DNA from: a virus
Direction: 5' to 3' (one strand)
IMG/VR virus record: IMGVR_UViG_3300006805_000197
Span: 1-21,036 of that record
DNA length: 21,036 bases
Under the pieces are notes generated by a model. It had not been told where the DNA came from. It saw only the letters and a program-made list of their open reading frames with translations, and searched no databases. Below, piece after piece: positions 14,004 through 21,036 of the stretch; within the stretch, counting starts at the first letter, position 1, and the number at the start of each line of letters is the position of its first letter. Position numbers and translations under genes: made by a program.

Positions 14004-15587
14004 ATGGCACAATTTAAGATAACAATTAACAGCGTTCTTGGCGGTTGGGCTCCATCACAAAACATTGGGCTTGAGTCACAGTTCGACTCGTCTCTTGGTA
14101 TTGACCCTGACATGCCTGTTACAGACAGTTCTACACGTACCTCGGGCATTATTCGACCAACAGCAACAACTAAATTTTCAGGTGGTAACATTACTGACGC
14201 ACCATTGTGGTTTTTGACTAACCCTAAGGACTCGCTTGTGTATGCATACATGAAAGATGGTAAGATTGTTTCATATTCAAACACACTAGCTTCAGAAACG
14301 CTCGTTGGTACACCAACTTCAGGTGCTGGAAACGGTGCAGCATATTATGACAACTATCTTTATTTCACTACACCGACGGACGTTGCTCGTTACGGCCCTT
14401 TGAATGGTTCACCATCACTCACGAACAGCTACTGGACGTCATCACTTTCTAAAACAGCGCTTGTAAACACAACATACCCGACGATAAATGGCATACAGAT
14501 GCCTAATCACGTAATGTACTACCACCCTGCAAACAATACTCTTTACTTTGCGGACGTTATTAGTGGTAAAGGCACTATTCATTACATAGCGACAACAAAG
14601 ACCTCAGTTGAAGGTGATACCGACAATGGCAGCACATACGCAAAACTTACAACTACACCCTACGGGTACTTACCAACCTCAATGGCACACTATGGTACTG
14701 ACCTTGTTATTGGCTGTGTTCAGGGTACAGACTCATCACTTATTCAAAAGAAAGCAGTAATACTATTCTGGGATACTGTTTCAACTGCACCCTCTAAGTC
14801 AATTGCAGTAGAATTGCCCGACCCATACGTAACAGCTCTACTCAACGTAAACGGTGTACTTTATGCATGGCTAGGAAACGCACAGGGAGGGACACGTGTT
14901 GTACGTTTCGCAGGCGGTTATTCATGGGATGAAGTAGCGTTTATTGAAGATGCTTACCCACCATTTCAGGGCGCTGTAGACCACTGGATGAACAAAGTGG
15001 TATGGGGCTCTAATTCTATCTATCCAGAGGCTTCTGCATGTGTATGGTCGGTCGGTTCTAAAAACAAAGTACTTGGTAATGGTAATCCCCTTCATAACAT
15101 ACTTCGCACGACCTCAACAGGCTCTACGCCACTTGCAACAGCACTTAAGTACGTTCAGCAATCATCTAACATAATCAGGCAGCCAATAGTTGGTTGGAAG
15201 GACGCTTCAGCACAAGGAATCGACAAAGTAACTACTGGTCTAAACTCAAACTCGCCTAATGAGTTCCGAAGTCAGGTGTTTAAGATTGGTAAACCATTTC
15301 AACTCATGCGCATGCGTATTTGTCTTACTAACGCAATAGCTTCTGGTGTTACTATCACACCAACATTTTATACGGACGAATTGAGTTCAAACGTTGCTGC
15401 AACAACAATAAATAACACTAATTATCCTGGCAATAAAAACATTGTGCAAAGACTCTCCAACTCCTCAACAATGATTAAAGGTCAACATAGTTTCATTCTT
15501 GAGCTCAGGTGGACTGGCTCTACACTTGCAGGTGTTACCTTACCTATTGTCATTGAAGGTGAATTGCTAAAAGACCAAAACGAATAA
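14004..15587 (+). CDS. Beta-propeller-like tail protein (nozzle/stabiliser-like)
   Basis: A 527-residue beta-rich protein. Repeating strand pairs of the form L-W-F-L-T-N-P-K-D-S-L-V-Y-A-Y, A-A-Y-Y-D-N-Y-L-Y-F-T, V-M-Y-Y-H-P-A-N-N-T-L-Y-F-A-D and M-A-H-Y-G-T-D-L-V-I-G-C recur every 40-60 residues from about 65 to 330, as in beta-propeller blades. The C-terminal part (about 400-527) is beta-sandwich-like. Podovirus tail nozzle and stabilising proteins such as T7 gp12 and P22 gp10 contain propellers and stand beside the connector, so this is the best guess. Q/N-poor, with no catalytic motif. Spacing to neighbours is 2 and 1 bases. Confidence 0.55.
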   Translation: MAQFKITINSVLGGWAPSQNIGLESQFDSSLGIDPDMPVTDSSTRTSGIIRPTATTKFSGGNITDAPLWFLTNPKDSLVYAYMKDGKIVSYSNTLASETLVGTPTSGAGNGAAYYDNYLYFTTPTDVARYGPLNGSPSLTNSYWTSSLSKTALVNTTYPTINGIQMPNHVMYYHPANNTLYFADVISGKGTIHYIATTKTSVEGDTDNGSTYAKLTTTPYGYLPTSMAHYGTDLVIGCVQGTDSSLIQKKAVILFWDTVSTAPSKSIAVELPDPYVTALLNVNGVLYAWLGNAQGGTRVVRFAGGYSWDEVAFIEDAYPPFQGAVDHWMNKVVWGSNSIYPEASACVWSVGSKNKVLGNGNPLHNILRTTSTGSTPLATALKYVQQSSNIIRQPIVGWKDASAQGIDKVTTGLNSNSPNEFRSQVFKIGKPFQLMRMRICLTNAIASGVTITPTFYTDELSSNVAATTINNTNYPGNKNIVQRLSNSSTMIKGQHSFILELRWTGSTLAGVTLPIVIEGELLKDQNE

Positions 15588-15588
15588 T

Positions 15589-16611
15589 ATGGCTATTGAA
15601 TACGACGAAAAAGACACAGAAGCATTAAAGCAGGATTACATCTTGCCTGATTCGTCTACCACTTTTGACAAGTTTTTTTCAGAGCAAAATGGTTCACTTA
15701 ATCTATACGGTGGACAAATGCAGTCTCCAAACTACGCCGCAGGTGAGTCTGGTTGGGCATTGTTTCCAGACGGTAGTGCAGAATTTCAAAGTGTGCGTGC
15801 TGCGCTTTCTCAGGTGATTAAGAAGTATGTATGCGGCGATGACATTACCCTTGGTCAAGCAGTATTTATTTGTAACGGTACTCAACAGTTCCAAAAATAT
15901 GATAAGGCTTCAGTTAACACGAACACAGAAGAATTCGGTAACACAACAAACAGACAAAAGTTCGCAACCCTAGTCACCATGTCGTCAACGATAACAGTTG
16001 ACCGAGTTAAGGTAACTCTACAAAACTTAGGCACGCCTACTGATAGTGCAGTAATTTCAATACAGGCGAATGTTGGTGGTGTTCCAAGCGGTACAGACTT
16101 GTGCACGGGTAGTATTGCAGCAGCGTCAATCACTGGTTCGGCAGAATATAACATTCAAATGAACCAAAAGGTTACGCTTACTTCTGGTGTCCAGTATTGG
16201 ATAGTGCTTTCTCGTTCTGGTACTTTAAGCGCAACTAATCGCTACGGGGTTGGTGTAAAGCTAAGTGGAGGTTCAGACAAGGTATACAACGGTAGTGCAT
16301 GGGCAGTTCTTGGCACTGATACTGAAATTAAACTGATTCTGACACCAGCATCGGGTGAAATTGCACCAAGTAATTCCGCTACAGCAGGTTATTTTGAAAC
16401 ATTTGTTGGCTTTGCTACTAAAAATAGCTTACGTACCTCACAGTGCCCTGTCATTATTGCAGGTGAGCTTACTGGAAAAACTGGATTGACGGTAGGGCAC
16501 TACTATTTAAGTGATTCTTCTGGAGCTATAGGCACAAGCCCAGGCACTAACACTAGAAAAATAGGCATAGCAACGTCATCGACAACACTACTCATAACAA
16601 ACATTTGGTAA
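15589..16611 (+). CDS. Tail fibre or spike protein with nested beta domains
   Basis: A 340-residue virion surface protein. Residues about 1-50 are an acidic, extended attachment part (D-K-F-F-S-E-Q-N-G-S-L-N-L-Y), followed by S-G-W-A-L-F-P-D-G-S-A-E-F (54-66), a turn found in many phage fibre stems. Residues 80-108 (D-D-I-T-L-G-Q-A-V-F-I) and 262-340 (F-V-G-F-A-T..., G-L-T-V-G-H-Y-Y-L-S, G-T-N-T-R-K-I-G-I-A-T) look like one beta domain common in phage fibres. Between them, about 126-255, a jelly-roll-like domain (V-D-R-V-K-V-T-L-Q-N..., Y-W-I-V-L-S) is inserted, resembling carbohydrate-binding or choice-of-anchor modules. It may bind the host surface glycan. Confidence 0.7.
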   Translation: MAIEYDEKDTEALKQDYILPDSSTTFDKFFSEQNGSLNLYGGQMQSPNYAAGESGWALFPDGSAEFQSVRAALSQVIKKYVCGDDITLGQAVFICNGTQQFQKYDKASVNTNTEEFGNTTNRQKFATLVTMSSTITVDRVKVTLQNLGTPTDSAVISIQANVGGVPSGTDLCTGSIAAASITGSAEYNIQMNQKVTLTSGVQYWIVLSRSGTLSATNRYGVGVKLSGGSDKVYNGSAWAVLGTDTEIKLILTPASGEIAPSNSATAGYFETFVGFATKNSLRTSQCPVIIAGELTGKTGLTVGHYYLSDSSGAIGTSPGTNTRKIGIATSSTTLLITNIW

Positions 16612-16615
16612 ATAT

Positions 16616-18616
16616 ATGAATCCAACATTAAACCCAACAAGCGACCAGTTACAAGCAAGGCTAAACCCACAGGCTGTTGACGTGCAAACACCAGCTAGTG
16701 CAGGATTTTTTCGCTCTAGTGGCGATTTTGGTTCTACTTTGTATAAAAAGCTTGATAATGGCCGTGTTCAGGCAATAAACCTTATTGGTGATAACTCTCC
16801 ATTGTTTAATGGCACAGAAGACCGTGTGAAGTATGGTAATGCAGGTGGACAAGCACAGGAGGCACTAAATCGATTAAAGACCAAGTATGGTGTTGATTAC
16901 AACTCTTTGAATCAGGTAAATATTGGTGACCTCTACTCGACAATGAATAAAGATGCTAATGCTCTCCAGCGTGCTGGCTTTTCAGGGCCTACAGGGTTTC
17001 AGATTGACCAAGGTGGTAGTGATTTTTTTGGTAATGCAGTATCAGCAAGTCTTGGCAGAACGTCACTAAACACAGAAGCTAATAAGTTGGCGAGTACACC
17101 TTCTACAAATCCTCCTACTGGTTCATATGCGGCTGCAACAGTACCGTCATATACAGGTAACTCTATTGTTGATTTCCTTAATAGCTCAGGGCAAGCTTCT
17201 GACTTTAACTCACGTGCTGCTCTTGCAAGTAAGTACGGCATTTCAAACTACACAGGCACAGCCGACCAGAATATAGCGTTGCTCAATAACATGCGGGGAG
17301 CACCGCAACCTTTCTCTATTGGTTCAGTGAACCCTTCAATGCCTTTTAATCTAAACTCAGGACAACAGAGCACGTTTGATACATCTGCACTTGATAAAGG
17401 TCTTACTACACAAGACGTAATGAGTAAGCGCCAGTCGTATGAAGATACAATCACTAATTACCTTAAGAGTATCAGCCAAGCACAAGCGGCAGTAAACAAC
17501 ACAAAAGCAGGTGAGCTACAGAACCTAGCAAACAGTATGTATGGACTTAATGGTGCAGGCGGTGCAGACACCCCTCTCCAGGGTCTACAGTTGCAACAGT
17601 ACAACCGTGAGCAGGCATTCAAAACAGTGCCAGCAGAAATCGCTTTGAGTAACGCACAAAATGCACTCGCGCTTTACAAGCAGTCACCTGAGTACATGAC
17701 CCAGAATCAAGCTTTGAGCACGGCATATAACCTCTTGCAGTCATACCCAGATATCCAGTATCAGTACAATCCAAACGTAAGTCCACAGCAAAACTTGCAG
17801 GCTATCCAGGCAGCTCTTCCTTCATCACAACGTTATCAGGCATCACTTGTTTCTACATATACAAACCCTCTTACGGGCAATGTTGGTCTTATTAACAAGG
17901 CTGGTGGACAAATAGGGGGCAGCTCTATCGGTGGTGGTATACAGCAACAAAGTACAGGTGGCCAGCAAGCACCAGTATCATTACAGTCTATCCCAGTAGA
18001 AATTCGTGCAGCAGTAGCTAACACAGCAGGCACTCAATACATTGACATGGGTAAGCTAAATCCATCACAGATTCCAACTGCACAGCGAGTATCAATTGGT
18101 TCAGGCATACCACTGCTATCAAAAGAAGATGCTAATAAAGTACAGGAAACTTACTCGGCATATAAATCAGCACTTGGCCTTATTAACACAATAGGTAATC
18201 TAGCAGGCCAAGTTATTACAGCAAAACCTACTGCTACTGACCAGACAAAACAATACGCATATCTAAAAGGTATTGAAGTTGCTCCATTTGTCTACACAAA
18301 TCAACCTGCAAAACTTTTTGTTTCACAATTACAGGCAATGCTTTCAACCATTAGTCGTGCCACTGGCGAACGTGGTGTACTTACCGAACAAGATGTTAAT
18401 CGTGTAAAAAATGCTTTGCCTGCTTACGGTGATGATAGAGATACAGCCATGAAAAAAGCTCAGATGCTCGGAGACGTAATCAAGTCTACGTTTGATGGCG
18501 CTATGGATTCTTATGTTGGTGCAAATGGAAAGATACCAAGCCAAGTCAACGACCAAGCAAGACAGCCAGCCGCAGGCACAACGACGAATGGTGTTAAATG
18601 GACAATAGAAAAATAA
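16616..18616 (+). CDS. Large virion (ejection/internal) protein
   Basis: A 666-residue protein, polar and rich in Q, N, S, G and A. The first 270 residues are low in hydrophobic cores and likely extended; a helical stretch (about 280-420) follows with Q-A-Q-A-A-V-N-N-T-K-A-G-E-L-Q-N-L-A, then a Gly/Gln-rich linker (G-G-Q-I-G-G-S-S-I-G-G-G-I-Q-Q-Q). The C-terminal third has L-G-L-I-N-T-I-G-N-L-A-G-Q-V-I and S-T-I-S-R-A-T-G-E-R-G-V-L-T-E-Q-D-V-N-R-V-K-N-A-L, a helix pair that recurs at the ends of large phage internal proteins. Size, composition and place after the tail genes suggest a protein ejected with DNA in a podovirus. No lytic motif is seen. Confidence 0.6.
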   Translation: MNPTLNPTSDQLQARLNPQAVDVQTPASAGFFRSSGDFGSTLYKKLDNGRVQAINLIGDNSPLFNGTEDRVKYGNAGGQAQEALNRLKTKYGVDYNSLNQVNIGDLYSTMNKDANALQRAGFSGPTGFQIDQGGSDFFGNAVSASLGRTSLNTEANKLASTPSTNPPTGSYAAATVPSYTGNSIVDFLNSSGQASDFNSRAALASKYGISNYTGTADQNIALLNNMRGAPQPFSIGSVNPSMPFNLNSGQQSTFDTSALDKGLTTQDVMSKRQSYEDTITNYLKSISQAQAAVNNTKAGELQNLANSMYGLNGAGGADTPLQGLQLQQYNREQAFKTVPAEIALSNAQNALALYKQSPEYMTQNQALSTAYNLLQSYPDIQYQYNPNVSPQQNLQAIQAALPSSQRYQASLVSTYTNPLTGNVGLINKAGGQIGGSSIGGGIQQQSTGGQQAPVSLQSIPVEIRAAVANTAGTQYIDMGKLNPSQIPTAQRVSIGSGIPLLSKEDANKVQETYSAYKSALGLINTIGNLAGQVITAKPTATDQTKQYAYLKGIEVAPFVYTNQPAKLFVSQLQAMLSTISRATGERGVLTEQDVNRVKNALPAYGDDRDTAMKKAQMLGDVIKSTFDGAMDSYVGANGKIPSQVNDQARQPAAGTTTNGVKWTIEK

Positions 18617-18620
18617 AACT

Positions 18621-20276
18621 ATGCCTATCATTAAATTTAACGACGGGACAAAGGTAAACGTTCAAGGCAATCCTACTGATGCTGACATTATTGAAATTGC
18701 GAAACAATTAGGAGTTGATAAGCGCATGCAATCAATGGGCGTGCAAGGTGACTCTACGGGTGTAGGTGACCAAGGACAGGGTATGAGTCAGCCTAGTGCA
18801 CCACAGAATTTTCAAATGCCACCAGCACCACAAAGAAGCGCACCTGGTGTATTTTCATCGAATGTCGGTCAAGACTCAGGTCTAACCTCGGCACTCAAAA
18901 CAGCAGCTAATATACCCTTTGACGCAGCCGCTGCTGCTTACAACTTTGGAGCTGGAGCTGTTAAAGGTTTAGCTGGTATCCCAGATATTTTTAGTGGTGC
19001 AAAAGATTATTACAACGAGACAAAAGGTCTACCTATTGGCCAGAGAGTCGGCCAAGTCTTAGGAGGTCTCGGCGAAACAGCCTATCAAAGTTTTGTTCCA
19101 CCTGCTGCCCGAGACATTGTAAATGCTGGGGTTAACAGTGTTGGATTAAATAACGTACTGCCAGAAGGTGTGAAGCAAACAATTGCACCAAAAACGACAG
19201 ATGAGGCTCTTGCTTCAGCCCAAGAGAATATTGTCGGCAATCCTGTACAAAATATCCTACCTTTCATTATGCTTGGACGTTCAGCAGCAACACGCGCTGG
19301 ACTTGGTGCAGAATTTGACGGTGCAATATCAACTCTTGCTAAACCAGTAACAAAACCTATGAATTACGCAGCTGGCAAAGGTCTTGATTTTTTGAGCTTT
19401 ACTTCTGACCAACCACGTGCTGCTTTTGACACCATGCTTAATAACCGCAATCAATATCTACAACAGCTAAAGAGCAACCCGACACAAGAGACTGTATACA
19501 GCACCGCTGTTGGCGCTGTTAAAGCTGCCCGTACAAGAGCCACAGCAGGTTATCAAGCAGGTCTAGAGCAGATTTCTAAAGAATATAACGGTGTTCGTAC
19601 TGGTCTACCAGACAACTTAGAGGCTCAATACCAGAAGTTTGCAAACGAATACAGTTTTGAGAATGTGCCGCAAAATATCAAAAACGTATCAGCTCTTGAG
19701 GCTTCTAAGGTCTTGAATGACGTAAATGATGCTTTGAATAGACTGCAAGAAGGCACACCCGATTATGCAAAAATTTCTATTCTAAAAAACTCACTTAAAA
19801 ACAGATTTGTAGACGCTTTTGGTGGTAAAGATGGCTCATTCAACCGTTTGTTTACTAACTACAGCTCAATAACACGTGTAGTTGATATTGCAGACGATTT
19901 GATTAAAAGTCGTGTCGATAACCCAAAGACAGTAACAACAGCCCAGAAGGCTCTGCTTGACGTGTTTAATGAAAACAAGCCAGCCTACTTAAACGCAATT
20001 ATTAACCTTGAGAAAATGACTGGCAAACCAATTCTTGAACAAGTCGCTGCACAAAAACTTGGTAAAAGAATGCCTGAAATTGGTAAAGTGAATAGTGTAT
20101 TTGACTCAGGTGTTGCCTTAGTAAAACTCTTGGCCGCACCACTTGTAACATCACCTCGTATGGCTTCTTTCATTGCTCGAAGCTTTAAGGGCTTAAATGA
20201 AGTACCTAACACAAGTACTGGCACAAAGGGTGTTCTTATCAACACGGCAAACAATCTAAACAATAACGACAAATAG
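18621..20276 (+). CDS. Large virion (ejection/internal) protein with FxDG N-domain
   Basis: A 551-residue protein. Residues 1-33 form a small domain (I-I-K-F-N-D-G-T-K-V-N-V-Q-G-N-P-T-D-A-D-I) found at the head of many large phage virion and transfer proteins. Residues 40-80 are a P/Q/G-rich linker. Residues 90-125 (A-A-N-I-P-F-D-A-A-A-A-A-Y-N-F-G-A-G-A-V-K-G-L-A-G-I) are hydrophobic and glycine/alanine-rich, likely to contact membrane, and a second such helix is near 497-524. A charged helical middle follows. It starts 4 bases after the previous gene. A DNA-ejection or internal virion role is inferred from position and this pattern; I see no enzyme motif. Confidence 0.6.
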   Translation: MPIIKFNDGTKVNVQGNPTDADIIEIAKQLGVDKRMQSMGVQGDSTGVGDQGQGMSQPSAPQNFQMPPAPQRSAPGVFSSNVGQDSGLTSALKTAANIPFDAAAAAYNFGAGAVKGLAGIPDIFSGAKDYYNETKGLPIGQRVGQVLGGLGETAYQSFVPPAARDIVNAGVNSVGLNNVLPEGVKQTIAPKTTDEALASAQENIVGNPVQNILPFIMLGRSAATRAGLGAEFDGAISTLAKPVTKPMNYAAGKGLDFLSFTSDQPRAAFDTMLNNRNQYLQQLKSNPTQETVYSTAVGAVKAARTRATAGYQAGLEQISKEYNGVRTGLPDNLEAQYQKFANEYSFENVPQNIKNVSALEASKVLNDVNDALNRLQEGTPDYAKISILKNSLKNRFVDAFGGKDGSFNRLFTNYSSITRVVDIADDLIKSRVDNPKTVTTAQKALLDVFNENKPAYLNAIINLEKMTGKPILEQVAAQKLGKRMPEIGKVNSVFDSGVALVKLLAAPLVTSPRMASFIARSFKGLNEVPNTSTGTKGVLINTANNLNNNDK

Positions 20277-20277
20277 T

Positions 20278-20409
20278 ATGAAAAAGAAACTAACACCCAG
20301 ACGCATGCGTAGTATTAAAAAAGTCGCTGGACTCAAAACAAAGAAAATAAATCTTACACTCAAGAAGGTCGAAACACTCCTAAAGGTAAATAAGAATAAG
20401 TATATATAA
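20278..20409 (+). CDS. Small basic protein
   Basis: A 43-residue protein with 15 lysines and 3 arginines and almost no acidic residues (one Glu). It starts one base after the preceding stop (tagtATG) and ends in Y-I-TAA, 4 bases before the next gene. Likely helical and nucleic-acid- or polyanion-binding by composition. Small basic proteins within virion operons are sometimes packaged; I do not recognise this one. Its tight fit between the two neighbours is the main support. Confidence 0.5.
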   Translation: MKKKLTPRRMRSIKKVAGLKTKKINLTLKKVETLLKVNKNKYI

Positions 20410-20413
20410 TCAC

Positions 20414-21036
20414 ATGGACAAACAAGAAAAAACACTCTATAAGACACAAAGCTTTCTAGCAGACCGTGAGCTTGCTGTTTTTGAAGAACTACAGGAAACA
20501 AATGAAAGCCTAGAAGAAGTAGAGGTTGAGCTTGCCCGTCTCAATGGGTATCTTGCTGGTAAAGGAGAAACTGGTGATGATGCAAACCTTTTTAGTGATG
20601 ATGAAGTAAAAGAAATACTCGAAAAAATTAAGCCGAAACTTGGCATTAAGACTGACGCAGACATTATCAAGCTTGTATTAGCAGAGATTGCTAAAGCAAA
20701 TGTCAACAAGAAACCAGTCGCTATTGATACGCCAGAAAAGGGCATAGACTACTTTACAGACGACGATATTCGGGAAATTGTTTCTAGTGTCACTAAGCAA
20801 CTTGCACCATATATACCTAAAAAAGACGTTGTAGAAGATATTGGCTTGCGTCTAAAGCGCCTTGAGGAATATGAACGTGAGGAAGATGAAGAAGTTGAAG
20901 AGCCTGTACGTGCAGAGGAAATTGAAGGCCTCGCAGAGTATATCAACGTAATCGTGAGCAAGTACGTCGGCTTGTTTAGTAATAACCTAAACCAGAACCA
21001 AAATCGTGGAGGCATCTGGAGCGGTTCAGCCAACCC
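20414..21036 (+). CDS. Tail-fibre stalk or neck-like protein, 3' end outside the window
   Basis: The frame opens at the ATG at 20414 and runs to the window end without a stop, giving at least 207 residues. The N-terminus is a charged helical stalk (E-L-Q-E-T-N-E-S-L-E-E-V-E-V-E-L, about 26-41), then a turn, an acidic region and P-E-K-G-I-D-Y-F-T-D-D-D-I-R-E-I-V (about 107-123), a motif seen in fibre and stalk proteins with short G-x-D-Y-F-T repeats. Near the cut end is N-L-N-Q-N-Q-N-R-G-G-I-W, a low-complexity hinge of the kind that often precedes a globular or receptor-binding part. A fibre or adhesin role is inferred; the C-terminal part is unseen. Confidence 0.65.
   Translation, partial: MDKQEKTLYKTQSFLADRELAVFEELQETNESLEEVEVELARLNGYLAGKGETGDDANLFSDDEVKEILEKIKPKLGIKTDADIIKLVLAEIAKANVNKKPVAIDTPEKGIDYFTDDDIREIVSSVTKQLAPYIPKKDVVEDIGLRLKRLEEYEREEDEEVEEPVRAEEIEGLAEYINVIVSKYVGLFSNNLNQNQNRGGIWSGSAN

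Noticed and set aside
1-21036. Recoded TGA (Gracilibacteria/SR1-type code)
   Set aside because: TGA ends the large terminase and the 10659-11558 gene at sensible places, and no gene has in-frame TGA.
1-21036. CRISPR arrays, insertion sequences, integrase or attachment sites
   Set aside because: I saw no regular spacer-repeat pattern, no transposase or recombinase motifs, and no long terminal repeats.

Overview
The window is a stretch of a tailed double-stranded DNA phage genome (Caudoviricetes) or prophage, probably from a metagenome. All convincing genes lie on the + strand. The order is the classic virion module: small terminase, large terminase, portal, small portal-associated protein, scaffold, major capsid protein, then connector, tail nozzle, fibre and ejection-type proteins. 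The capsid protein resembles the SU10-like (DUF5309) family, and no tape measure or sheath gene is seen, so a short-tailed (podovirus-like) virion is the best guess. TGA is used as a stop (large terminase and the 10659-11558 gene), so the code is standard. Almost no start has a Shine-Dalgarno sequence; starts are preceded by AT-rich sequence, often tatATG or aataATG. The best promoter candidates are sigma70-like (TTGACA/TATAAT), not the Bacteroidetes -7/-33 type. A host with reduced Shine-Dalgarno use, such as a Patescibacteria/CPR lineage, is possible but is not shown by the sequence.

Layout. 1-982: five small genes (zinc-ribbon-like, one-helix membrane peptide, CxxC protein, basic GGRPRK protein) with two promoter candidates, closed by an intrinsic terminator. 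1030-2602: overlapping terminase genes. 2603-2667: a promoter, then portal, small protein, scaffold and capsid (2668-6443). 6448-6508: an elaborate inverted-repeat RNA element between capsid and chaperonin. 6529-8302: a divergent GroEL-type chaperonin and a small gene overlapping its end. 8306-13153: five tightly coupled genes for sugar transfer and methylation. 13137-13227: a second promoter with a palindrome at its start site and a hairpin leader. 13228-21036: connector, beta-propeller nozzle-like protein, fibre, two large ejection-type proteins, a small basic protein and a fibre-stalk-like protein cut off by the window end.

How the parts may work together: the terminase-portal-scaffold-capsid set builds and fills the head; the phage-encoded chaperonin, placed directly after the capsid gene, probably folds capsid or other virion proteins; the glycosyltransferase/methyltransferase cassette, placed inside the late virion operon, probably builds a methylated glycan on a virion protein or alters the host surface glycan. 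The unusual parts are the chaperonin, the glycan cassette and the two structured intergenic regions. Function calls for the tail genes and cassette substrates are inference from sequence character and position.
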